This document shows, one piece after another, positions 56,793-64,000 of a stretch of DNA of 64,000 nucleotides. The notes under the pieces are model-generated. The model was given only the letters and a program-made list of their open reading frames with translations. It made no database searches and was not told the origin of the DNA. Position numbers and translations under genes: made by a program. The DNA is from Alteromonas sp. V450 (GTDB taxonomy: Bacteria; Pseudomonadota; Gammaproteobacteria; Enterobacterales; Alteromonadaceae), in contig NZ_MODU01000004.1 in assembly GCF_001885075.1 (NCBI RefSeq), forward strand, positions 1,240,001-1,304,000, read 5' to 3'. Position 1 is the first letter of the stretch; each line of letters opens with the position of its first letter.

Positions 56793-58958
56793 ATGTCTAA
56801 AGTAAGCACACTGTGTATCACGGCTGCTCTGGTAGGCGCTGCGATGCAGGTTAACGCAAAGGAAGGCATGTTCACACCAGAACAGCTCCCTTCAATTGCA
56901 GGTGATTTAAAAGCAACAGGTTTAGCTATCCCTGCCGATAGTATCAACGATTTAACAGCGTTCCCTATGGGGGCCATTGTTTCACTAGGCGGGTGTTCTG
57001 CATCATTTGTGTCAGAAAAAGGCTTAGCTGTAACTAATCACCACTGCGCACGCGGCTCGGTACAGTACAACAGCACTCCTGAAAACAACTATCTAAAAGA
57101 TGGTTTCTTAGCAAAAGAATTTGGCGAAGAACTTCCTGCAGCACCAGGAACACGTATGTATGTTACGGTGGATTTTTCTGATGTTACCGACCGAATCATT
57201 GGTGGAATAAAAGAAGACGTTCAAGGCCGTGAACGTTACGACCTTATTGCAGCGAATCGAAAAGCGCTGATCGCTGAGTGTGAATCTGAGCCAGGCTTCC
57301 GCTGTTCAGTTCCCTCTTTTTTCCAAGGTCTTGAGTACAAACTCATAAAACAAATGGAAATTCGCGATGTACGTATCGCCTATGCGCCCGCGGATTCTGT
57401 CGGAAAATACGGCGGTGATGTTGACAATTGGATGTGGCCTCGTCATACAGGCGACTTCTCTTTCTACCGCGCTTACGTTGGAAAAGACGGTAAACCCGCT
57501 GATTTTAGTAAAGACAACGTTCCGTTTGAGCCGGAACATTTCTTAAAAGTGTCTGCTGCTGGACTAAAAGACGGGGATTTTGTTATGGCGGCCGGGTATC
57601 CTGGCTCAACTAACCGTTACGCGCGTTTGTCACAAGTATCTTATACATTCGATTGGCTCTATCCCACCTACCTAGAGTTAGTTGATACATGGATTAAGAC
57701 TATTGAAAGTGCATCTGAAGAAGGTAGCGATGCGCGTATAAAGTACGAATCCCTTCTGGCGGGGTTAAATAACTTCCATAAGAACACACTTGGTCAGCTA
57801 TCTGGTGCAAAAAGAGTTGGCCTTGTTCCTCGTCGTGCAGAGCGTGAGAAACAACTTGCAGCTTGGTTAGACAAGAATAACAAGGGTGAATTAAAACAGG
57901 CACTTGCAGATTTGGACGCCGTAAGCGCTGAACAAATGCAAATGAACAAACAAAACTTTTGGTACAACAACTTAAATCGCGCTCAACTTTTATCGTCTGC
58001 GCAAACGTTGTATCGAAACGCGATAGAAAGGACAAAACCTGACGCTGAACGTGAAGCTGGATTCCAAGAACGTGACCAAATACGCTTGAAAGAAGGTATT
58101 GAACGTATTGAACGTCGCTACGACCCTGTAGTCGACCAAGCTGTTTGGCAAAAAATGATAAGCATGTATCTTGAACAGCCTGAAGAAAACCGTGTAGCAG
58201 CTTTTGATAAAGCGGTGGGTATTAACGGTGACACAGATAGCGCAACACTTAAGAACATACTGACGTCGTACTATGAGAATACCTCACTCACCAGCACAGA
58301 AAGTCGGTTAAAATGGCTTACCGCTAGTCAAAAAGACTTTGAAGAAAGCAGTGATCCCTTCATTCGTTTGGCGGTCGCTTTATTCGATACGGAAATGGCG
58401 ATTGAAAACAAAAGCAAAGCGCTAAGTGGCAAAGCAGCGGCACTTCGTCCTAAGTACATGAGTGCTATTATTGAGTGGCAGAAATCTATGGGTAGCCTGG
58501 CTTATCCAGATGCTAACAGCACCTTACGCGTGACTTATGGCAACGTAATGGGTGGTTCACCAAAAGATGGCCTCATCTATGAACCCTTCACTCGCCTTGA
58601 AGGGATAACGGAAAAGGACACCGGTGAAACGCCATTCGATTCACCGAAAAAACAGCTTACACTAATAGAAGAAAAACAATACGGTCCGTATAAACTTGAT
58701 GCTATTAACAGTGTACCTGTTAACTTCCTTACCGACTTAGATTCGACCGGTGGTAACTCAGGCTCTGCAACACTTAATGCCAATGCTGAACTGATTGGAC
58801 TACTTTTCGATGGCACATTTGAAAGTGTAAACTCGGACTGGGATTTCGACCCGAAAACCACGCGGACTATTCACGTAGATAGCCGCTATATGTTGTGGGT
58901 CATGGAATATGTTGACGGTGCGACGAACCTCATTGAAGAGATGACTATAGTCAAGTAG
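56793..58958 (+). CDS. S46 family dipeptidyl peptidase, DPP7-type
   Basis: A 721-residue secreted serine exopeptidase. Signal peptide near residues 1-22. The catalytic His is H83 or H84 in VTNHHCARGS, the Asp is in GGDVDNWMWPRHTGDF, and the serine is S656 in STGGNSGSATL. Eighteen residues after the Ser, G674 occupies the position that decides specificity: Gly in DPP7, Arg in DPP11. The Gly predicts DPP7-like preference for hydrophobic P1 residues. The protease releases dipeptides from oligopeptides in the periplasm. A terminator follows. Confidence 0.93.
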   Translation: MSKVSTLCITAALVGAAMQVNAKEGMFTPEQLPSIAGDLKATGLAIPADSINDLTAFPMGAIVSLGGCSASFVSEKGLAVTNHHCARGSVQYNSTPENNYLKDGFLAKEFGEELPAAPGTRMYVTVDFSDVTDRIIGGIKEDVQGRERYDLIAANRKALIAECESEPGFRCSVPSFFQGLEYKLIKQMEIRDVRIAYAPADSVGKYGGDVDNWMWPRHTGDFSFYRAYVGKDGKPADFSKDNVPFEPEHFLKVSAAGLKDGDFVMAAGYPGSTNRYARLSQVSYTFDWLYPTYLELVDTWIKTIESASEEGSDARIKYESLLAGLNNFHKNTLGQLSGAKRVGLVPRRAEREKQLAAWLDKNNKGELKQALADLDAVSAEQMQMNKQNFWYNNLNRAQLLSSAQTLYRNAIERTKPDAEREAGFQERDQIRLKEGIERIERRYDPVVDQAVWQKMISMYLEQPEENRVAAFDKAVGINGDTDSATLKNILTSYYENTSLTSTESRLKWLTASQKDFEESSDPFIRLAVALFDTEMAIENKSKALSGKAAALRPKYMSAIIEWQKSMGSLAYPDANSTLRVTYGNVMGGSPKDGLIYEPFTRLEGITEKDTGETPFDSPKKQLTLIEEKQYGPYKLDAINSVPVNFLTDLDSTGGNSGSATLNANAELIGLLFDGTFESVNSDWDFDPKTTRTIHVDSRYMLWVMEYVDGATNLIEEMTIVK

Positions 58959-58975
58959 TCATCAAAATTCAGACT

Positions 58976-59003
58976 AGGGCAGAGTCCATACTCTGCCCTT
59001 TTT
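58976..59003 (+). terminator. Rho-independent terminator of the S46 gene
   Basis: A perfect 10-bp stem AGGGCAGAGT / ACTCTGCCCT with a CCAT loop is followed by a T run. Confidence 0.9.
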
Positions 59004-59023
59004 CAATAAAAAAGGTAAGTGTT

Positions 59024-59278
59024 ATGAAGCTACTAGTAAGGCTCGTGAGTGTCGCAGTTGCCGCATACGCTTTGTATGTTGGCGCAACAACTAACGAGTG
59101 GAAGGGAGCTATCGCTACTGTTTCTCTCTGTGCGTTGGTTGTTTTAATTTCATTTGTCACCCAGCGTGTCGGTAGCAAGCCGGGCTCACATGGTGATAGT
59201 GGTGCAGCCATTTACCCGTCAAGTATCGACTCAAGCTCATCGTGTAGTAGTGACGGTGGCGGTGGCGGTGACTGCTAA
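59024..59278 (+). CDS. Small membrane protein with Ser/Cys/Gly tail (84 aa)
   Basis: Two hydrophobic helices (about 5-22 and 28-46) and a tail ending SSSSCSSDGGGGGDC. A strong AAAGG ahead of the ATG supports expression. The Ser-Cys and Gly-rich C-terminus recalls small proteins with CGG-type tails whose function is unclear. I do not recognise a named family. It sits between the S46 terminator and the convergent yaiI gene. Confidence 0.6.
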   Translation: MKLLVRLVSVAVAAYALYVGATTNEWKGAIATVSLCALVVLISFVTQRVGSKPGSHGDSGAAIYPSSIDSSSSCSSDGGGGGDC

Positions 59279-59304
59279 AATTCGGGTTGGATCAGAGCAC
59301 TTTT

Positions 59305-59793
59305 TCAGTGTTTACGTACTCTGATCCCGTCATCTTGTTTGAGGGCACGGAGTCCTTGAGTTAGGAGCCGGTCTAACGCATTGGCGAAGTTTTGTTTGTC
59401 TCGTTGCGAAAAGGCTTTTGGACCACCAGTATGTTCACCGCTTGAACGCATCGTCTCCATGAAATCTCGCATACCCAATATCTGCTTTATAGACGACTTG
59501 TCGTATTCTTCACCACGGTTATTTAACGCTAACGCATTTTTCGCTAAAACATCAGCGGCTAATGGAATATCGTTGGTTATAACCAAATCGCCAGCGTTGC
59601 ACTTTTCTACGATATAATCATCCGCAGCGTCAAAGCCTGAAGGTACTTGTGTTAAGGTTATATGTCTGTCCGGAGGAACAGACATGGAATGATTGGCCAC
59701 CAAAGACAAAGGCAGCTTAGTTCTTCTGGCTGCCTTAAATAGTATGTCTTTGATCACTGCAGGGCACGCGTCTGCGTCAACCCAAATATGCAT
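59305..59793 (-). CDS. yaiI: YaiI/YqxD family (DUF188) protein
   Basis: A 162-residue DUF188 protein with a PIN-like nuclease fold. The acidic residues of the putative active site lie in [14 protein letters not shown] at the N-terminus and [17 protein letters not shown]. The [21 protein letters not shown] block ends the domain. Function unproven; metal-dependent nuclease activity is the common guess. Confidence 0.92.
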   Translation of the reverse strand: MHIWVDADACPAVIKDILFKAARRTKLPLSLVANHSMSVPPDRHITLTQVPSGFDAADDYIVEKCNAGDLVITNDIPLAADVLAKNALALNNRGEEYDKSSIKQILGMRDFMETMRSSGEHTGGPKAFSQRDKQNFANALDRLLTQGLRALKQDDGIRVRKH

Positions 59794-59818
59794 ATTCTTG
59801 TCTCTTTAGCGTATCGTG

Positions 59819-60580
59819 TTATGCAAGCATACCACCATCTACCACGACTGTCGTGCCGGTCGTATAGGTTGACGCATCAGATACCAGATATAACACTGTA
59901 CCAGCCATTTCATCAGGATCAGCAACACGCCCAAGCGGAATTACTTTTAACGCGTGCTTCAAAATTTGTTCATTAGTGGTTAACGCAGAAGCAAACTTTG
60001 TGTCTGTCAGACCAGGCAATAGTGCATTAACACGGATATTCAATCCACCACACTCCTTTGCAAACGACTTGGTCATACTGATAACCGCCGCTTTCGTAAT
60101 AGAGTAAATCCCCTGCATATCGCCCGGCGTGACACCATTAACTGACGCCGTATTTAAAATGACACCGCCGCCCTGCTCTTTCATCATTTTTCCTGCCTCA
60201 ATAGACATGAAGAAATAACCTCGAATGTTTACATCTACTGTTTTGTTATAGGCGCCTAGGTCCGTATCTAAAATATGGCCGAAATATGGATTAGCCGCTG
60301 CATTATTCACAAGTATATCCAGTTTACCGAAATCACGCTTTATAGCGTCAAATGCCTGGGTAATTTGCTCCATTTCACCCACATGACAAGCAAGTGCCGT
60401 AGCCTTTCCACCCGCATCGCGAATTGATGATGCAACCGCTTCGCAGCCATCTATTTTGCGGCTTGACACTATTACGTGGGCGCCGTATTGCGCGAGCAAA
60501 CGAGCAATAGACTCTCCGATACCGCGGCTTGCTCCCGTTACTAGTGCAACTTTTCCAGTGAGATCAAATAAATTTTTCAT
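59819..60580 (-). CDS. SDR family oxidoreductase
   Basis: 253 residues from the ATG at 60580 (MKNLFDLTGKVALVTGASRGIG), chosen because AAGGA lies seven bases ahead. The Rossmann TGASRGIG motif binds NAD(P), the NNAAANP loop follows, and the catalytic pair Tyr/Lys is YSITK. A classical short-chain dehydrogenase; the substrate is unknown. It clusters with a second SDR and an acyl-CoA dehydrogenase on the same strand, suggesting a fatty-acid or branched-acyl degradation unit. Confidence 0.9.
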   Translation of the reverse strand: MKNLFDLTGKVALVTGASRGIGESIARLLAQYGAHVIVSSRKIDGCEAVASSIRDAGGKATALACHVGEMEQITQAFDAIKRDFGKLDILVNNAAANPYFGHILDTDLGAYNKTVDVNIRGYFFMSIEAGKMMKEQGGGVILNTASVNGVTPGDMQGIYSITKAAVISMTKSFAKECGGLNIRVNALLPGLTDTKFASALTTNEQILKHALKVIPLGRVADPDEMAGTVLYLVSDASTYTTGTTVVVDGGMLA

Positions 60581-60658
60581 CATCTTATCCTTAATTCTTG
60601 TTTTCAACCTGCGTTATGTTTGGTTCTAAAACGTTGGTGAGAGGTAAGAACGCGGCTA

Positions 60659-61426
60659 CTATGCCAGCATTCCACCATCAAGCACTACCGACTGCCCCGT
60701 CATAAAAGACGACTCATCACTGCATAACCACGCAATAGCGTTAGCAATCTCTTCGGGCTTGCCCAATCGTTTCATTGGATTTGCGCCAATCAACCCTTTT
60801 TGCCCGCGTTCATCGAGTTTTGAAAGCACTCCTTGGACCATCGGTGTATCCACAAAACTTGGGCAAACCGCATTTATGCGAATGTTTGCTCGCGCATATT
60901 CTACCGCTGCTGACTTCGTTAAGCCCACTACCCCATGCTTCGATGCACTGTAGGCACTTATCATAGGCGCCGACCGTAATCCCGCTACTGAAGCAATGTT
61001 AATAATGTGCCCACCTCCCGTTGTAGTCATATGCTTAAGCGCATTCTTCATGCAATACCATACGCCAGCTAAATTGACGTGAATATTTTTCATAAACATC
61101 GCGTCGTCTACTTCTGTAAGGGGGGCTGGAAAATGGTCAATACCAGCATTATTTATGATTACATCAATTTTTTCGTGATGTGATAGCGCAGTATCGAACA
61201 TAGCCTTGACTTGCGTTGGATCAGTAACATCTACCGACACCGCATATGCTTTACCGCCAGAAGCAATAATTTCTTTAGCCAAAACGTGCGCATTATTATC
61301 ATTTAAATCTGCGATACCAACGATTGCACCTCTTGCGCTCAACACTCTCGCAGATGCGGCGCCTATACCTGAGCCACCGCCAGTAATAAGAATATGTTTA
61401 CCTTCAACATTTGCAGCTACATTCAT
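60659..61426 (-). CDS. SDR family oxidoreductase (3-hydroxyacyl-CoA or related alcohol dehydrogenase)
   Basis: 255 residues. TGGGSGIG binds the dinucleotide, D-L-N in GIADLNDNNAH after strand 2 favours NAD over NADP, NNAGIDHFPAP follows, and the catalytic Tyr/Lys is YSASK. The sequence resembles 3-hydroxybutyrate or 3-hydroxyacyl-CoA dehydrogenases. It lies 78 bp upstream of the first SDR and downstream of the acyl-CoA dehydrogenase, all co-directional. Confidence 0.88.
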   Translation of the reverse strand: MNVAANVEGKHILITGGGSGIGAASARVLSARGAIVGIADLNDNNAHVLAKEIIASGGKAYAVSVDVTDPTQVKAMFDTALSHHEKIDVIINNAGIDHFPAPLTEVDDAMFMKNIHVNLAGVWYCMKNALKHMTTTGGGHIINIASVAGLRSAPMISAYSASKHGVVGLTKSAAVEYARANIRINAVCPSFVDTPMVQGVLSKLDERGQKGLIGANPMKRLGKPEEIANAIAWLCSDESSFMTGQSVVLDGGMLA

Positions 61427-61502
61427 TAGCCCTGCTCCAATTTAGTGAACATTCGCAGCCCCTTCATCAAGTGGTCACTGCGTGTTTTTTTGGTTTTAAC
61501 GA

Positions 61503-63305
61503 TTAGAAATAACTCGCTTTAACGTTATTGCATGTCGCGTCACGAGAAGACAGGACTTCAATGTCGCGGCTAACAAGCGGCAATTCCCAATTTAAGAAGT
61601 ACTCTGCCGCTGCTAATTTACCTTCATAGAAATCAGTATCCTGGCCGCTGACACCGTTAAAAAGTGCTTGTTCAGCAACATTTGCTTGGCGTAGCCAAAT
61701 CCAGCTAACAACACAACTTGAAAAGATGTTCAAAAAGCAGCTCGCGTTGGTAAGAAGCACCGGCTGTTTATCAGAGCGTAGATCTGCGGCTGCTTGTTGA
61801 ATTAAACCGCCAAGCTGATCGAGGTATGGTTTTAGTTTCCCAGCCAGCACTTGTGCTCTTGGCGTTTCTGCGCGCTTCATATCGGTAGTGACACGAGACA
61901 GTAACACTTGGAGACCTTTACCCTCGTGCTGCCATAGTTTTCTGCCAAGTAAATCTAACGCCTGAATACCGTTCGTCCCCTCATGAATAGGGTTTAAACG
62001 GTTATCACGCCAACATTGCTCCACTGGGTATTCTCGTGTGTAGCCAGCACCGCCCAAAATCTGAATGGCCAAATCGTTTGCTTTAGGGCCAAATTCCGAG
62101 GGCCATGCCTTGAACACTGGTGTGAGTAAATCTAAGAGTTGAGAAAGTTCAGCGCGCTTTTCACTGTCCGCTTCTGTTTCCATTTCATCAATCAACATAC
62201 TGCCGTATAAACATAGCGACATTCCACCTTCACAATAGGCTTTTTGTGCAAGCAACATTCGGCGAACGTCACCATGATTGATGATCGGCGTTGGCTCGTC
62301 CTCTGGTGCAAGGCGGGGTGCAGCCCTTCCTTGAGTGCGATCTTTTGCGTAGTCTAGTGAATAACGATACCCGCGATACCCTATCATGGCAGCGCCATAT
62401 CCAACGCCAATGCGCGCTTCGTTCATCATCATGAACATATAACGCAGCCCTTGGTGTGGTTCACCTATCAGATAGCCATGACAATCACCATTCTCACCAA
62501 ACGTGAGCGCCGTTGACGTTGTACCTCGGTAGCCCATTTTATGGATAAGACCAGCAAGGGTAACATCGTTGCGCACGTCTGGATTGCCGTCAGCGTCAAG
62601 GCGATATTTAGGTACGGCAAACAAGGAAATGCCCTTAACGCCAGCAGGACCTCCCGGTATTTTCGCTAACACCAAATGCACAATGTTGTCCGACAACTCA
62701 TGCTCGCCGCCCGAAATATAAATCTTGCTACCTTTGACTCGGTACGTACCGTCTTCTTGAGGTCTTGCTGTGGTACGAATATCGGCAAGTGACGAACCTG
62801 CGTGCGGTTCGGTTAGCGCCATAGTGCCGGTAAAGTCACCTGTTAGCATTTTGCCTAAAAACGCATTTTTAATGTTTTCTGACGCAAAATGCTTAATCAC
62901 ATTGGCAGCCGCTGCCGTTAAAAATGGATAAGCCGTAGAGGAAGGGTTTGCTGCTAAAAAATAGCCTGCGCAGGCATTCATGACAGTAACAGGAAGCTGC
63001 ATGCCGCCATCTTCAAAATCAAAATGCCCCGCAATAAAACCCGATTCTCTATATGTATCGAACGCAATTTTTACGTCATCGATCATAGACACTTTATTGC
63101 CATCGAAAGTGGGTTCGTTTTTGTCAGCAGTCGCGTTATGGGGGAGAAACAGCTCTTCTGCCATTTTTTCCGCCATATCGATCACTGCATTGAAAGTCTC
63201 AACGTTGTGCTCTTCAAAGCGAGGTTTTTCACATAGTGCTGCGGTATTTAACACTTCGTACAGTTGAAATTGCATTTCACGGCGGGGGATCAATTGGTCA
63301 GCCAT
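61503..63305 (-). CDS. Acyl-CoA dehydrogenase with C-terminal extension (DmdC-like)
   Basis: About 600 residues from the ATG at 63305, preceded by GAGGAAG seven bases upstream; the longest frame runs to 63338 without a better signal. The FAD and substrate contacts are MALTEPHAGSSLADI, MGYRGTTSTALTF, and LGGAGYTREYPVEQCWRDNRLNPIHEGTNGIQ; the glutamate of IHEGTNGIQ is the expected catalytic base. The long C-terminal domain is typical of the DmdC/3-methylmercaptopropionyl-CoA dehydrogenase branch, though substrates of close relatives vary. Divergent from a GlxA-type regulator. Confidence 0.9.
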   Translation of the reverse strand: MADQLIPRREMQFQLYEVLNTAALCEKPRFEEHNVETFNAVIDMAEKMAEELFLPHNATADKNEPTFDGNKVSMIDDVKIAFDTYRESGFIAGHFDFEDGGMQLPVTVMNACAGYFLAANPSSTAYPFLTAAAANVIKHFASENIKNAFLGKMLTGDFTGTMALTEPHAGSSLADIRTTARPQEDGTYRVKGSKIYISGGEHELSDNIVHLVLAKIPGGPAGVKGISLFAVPKYRLDADGNPDVRNDVTLAGLIHKMGYRGTTSTALTFGENGDCHGYLIGEPHQGLRYMFMMMNEARIGVGYGAAMIGYRGYRYSLDYAKDRTQGRAAPRLAPEDEPTPIINHGDVRRMLLAQKAYCEGGMSLCLYGSMLIDEMETEADSEKRAELSQLLDLLTPVFKAWPSEFGPKANDLAIQILGGAGYTREYPVEQCWRDNRLNPIHEGTNGIQALDLLGRKLWQHEGKGLQVLLSRVTTDMKRAETPRAQVLAGKLKPYLDQLGGLIQQAAADLRSDKQPVLLTNASCFLNIFSSCVVSWIWLRQANVAEQALFNGVSGQDTDFYEGKLAAAEYFLNWELPLVSRDIEVLSSRDATCNNVKASYF

Positions 63306-63326
63306 CGTGTTACTTCCTCTAAATAT

Positions 63327-63384
63327 AGGTGTTAACACATTGTGTCATATTCGTTACTGTGCCATTATTGTCATTAATGACACA
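63327..63384. promoter_or_regulatory. Palindrome cluster in the divergent acyl-CoA dehydrogenase/regulator region
   Basis: Three nested signals lie between the two divergent genes: GTGTTAACAC (63329-63338), a perfect palindrome; TGTCATTAATGACA (63369-63382), a perfect 14-bp palindrome; and an 8-bp inverted pair TGTGTCAT (63341-63348) and ATGACACA (63377-63384). They fit binding sites for a dimeric regulator of the divergent promoters. Identity unknown; the adjacent GlxA-type gene is a candidate. Confidence 0.6.
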
Positions 63385-63447
63385 TTTATGGCCATTCCTG
63401 CCATCTATTAATTTTAGTAATAAATAAAAATAAATAACATTATTTCA

Positions 63448-64000
63448 ATGAATGAGAGACCTTTCACCGTAACTGTATTTGGGTTCGAGCAAGCGCTTGC
63501 GTCGGCTATAACCGGAGCACTCGATGTCTTTGCATTTGCCGGAGTAAGTTGGCAGCGCATTCACAGCCTACCTACTGTGCCGAAATTTAAAGTACAGCTA
63601 GCGAGTGCCCATGGTCAGCCGTTCCTTTGTTCAAATCAAGTAACACTCACACCACATATCGCCATTGAAGACGTATCTCATACCGACATTTTGTTGATCC
63701 CAACCATTGGTGGCAACATTGACGATGTATTAGCTGACGCTCAGCCACAGCTTGTTCACATAAAACGTTTACACAAAATGGGAGCGGATATAGCCGCAAA
63801 CTGTACGGGCACATTTTTACTAGCAGAAACAGGTATTTTAAACGGTAAAGTCGCAACAACTCATTGGGGCTATGCTGAGAAGTTCACCGAGCAATTTCCC
63901 CATGTGTTGTTGCATCCAGAGAAAATGGTGACTGAGCAAGATGCCCTATATTGCGCCGGCGGTGGAATGGCATGGATTGACCTTTCAATTTTACTTATTG
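63448..64000 (+). CDS. GlxA-family transcriptional regulator (5' part, cut by window edge)
   Basis: The first 184 codons of a GlxA-type AraC regulator are present. The visible part is the DJ-1/PfpI-like domain: VTVFGFEQALASAITGALDVFAFA at the start, and the nucleophile-elbow-like AANCTGTFLLAETGIL with THWGYAEKF after it. The AraC helix-turn-helix would lie beyond the window. It starts at the ATG at 63448 and faces the acyl-CoA dehydrogenase gene across a palindrome-rich gap, the usual arrangement for a regulator of its neighbour. Confidence 0.85.
   Translation, partial: MNERPFTVTVFGFEQALASAITGALDVFAFAGVSWQRIHSLPTVPKFKVQLASAHGQPFLCSNQVTLTPHIAIEDVSHTDILLIPTIGGNIDDVLADAQPQLVHIKRLHKMGADIAANCTGTFLLAETGILNGKVATTHWGYAEKFTEQFPHVLLHPEKMVTEQDALYCAGGGMAWIDLSILLI

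Overview
The window looks like chromosome from a marine gammaproteobacterium of the Alteromonadales, most likely an Alteromonas-type organism. The basis is gene content and order: a dapA-bamC-purC cluster next to gcvR-bcp-perM-bepA-arsC-wrbA, a DUF2069/hda/DUF2066/purM/purN/DUF3108 block, a long membrane-anchored FadE, cmoA-cmoB, a GlyGly-CTERM-type rhombosortase and large S9 and S46 exopeptidases. No rRNA, tRNA, CRISPR array, insertion sequence or prophage was recognised by eye. The assignment rests on family recognition, not on a database search.

Layout. 1-18 kb is housekeeping: a cut-off EamA transporter, lysine and purine biosynthesis with outer-membrane assembly (dapA, bamC, purC), GcvR and a Bcp peroxiredoxin, a PerM transporter, the periplasmic protease BepA, a TlpA-like thioredoxin, ArsC/WrbA/DUF2069, Hda, purMN, and FadE behind a FadR-like operator. 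18-25.4 kb holds cmoAB, then a compact operon with everything needed to make and recycle glucosylglycerate: glycerate kinase, glucosyl-3-phosphoglycerate synthase, a phosphatase, and a GH13 phosphorylase. A 19-bp inverted repeat covers the ribosome binding site and start codon of its first gene. A Gph-type phosphatase follows.

25.5-31.2 kb carries moeA, a MATE pump, a MocA-like nucleotidyltransferase, a CoxE-like VWA protein and a MoxR ATPase. This resembles a maturation set for molybdenum hydroxylases, but no such enzyme lies nearby. cysK follows, behind a pair of direct repeats.

32.6-41.4 kb is the accessory part: about fourteen short, mostly unrelated genes, all on the + strand, each separated by roughly 80-260 bp of non-coding DNA. 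They include small membrane proteins, a PspC protein, an M50-like membrane protease, a tautomerase-family protein without Pro1, an alpha/beta hydrolase, a GNAT, a HAD-IB phosphatase, an HTH-2TM protein and a DUF4177 protein. The layout resembles a gene-cassette array, but I could not find consistent attC sites. A perfect 16-bp stem bidirectional terminator closes it.

41.5-64 kb returns to metabolic and envelope genes: gamma-glutamyltranspeptidase, enoyl-CoA hydratase, rhombosortase, S9 peptidase, a secreted glutathione peroxidase, azoreductase, an 820-residue DUF4397/CHRD lipoprotein, a trans-sulfuration PLP enzyme, an acyltransferase, an NRDE protein, an aromatic aminotransferase, a DPP7-type S46 peptidase, and a fatty-acid-catabolism-like cluster (two SDRs, a DmdC-like acyl-CoA dehydrogenase) divergent from a cut-off GlxA-type regulator. 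Many start codons were moved from the longest reading frame on the basis of ribosome binding sites; these are noted entry by entry.
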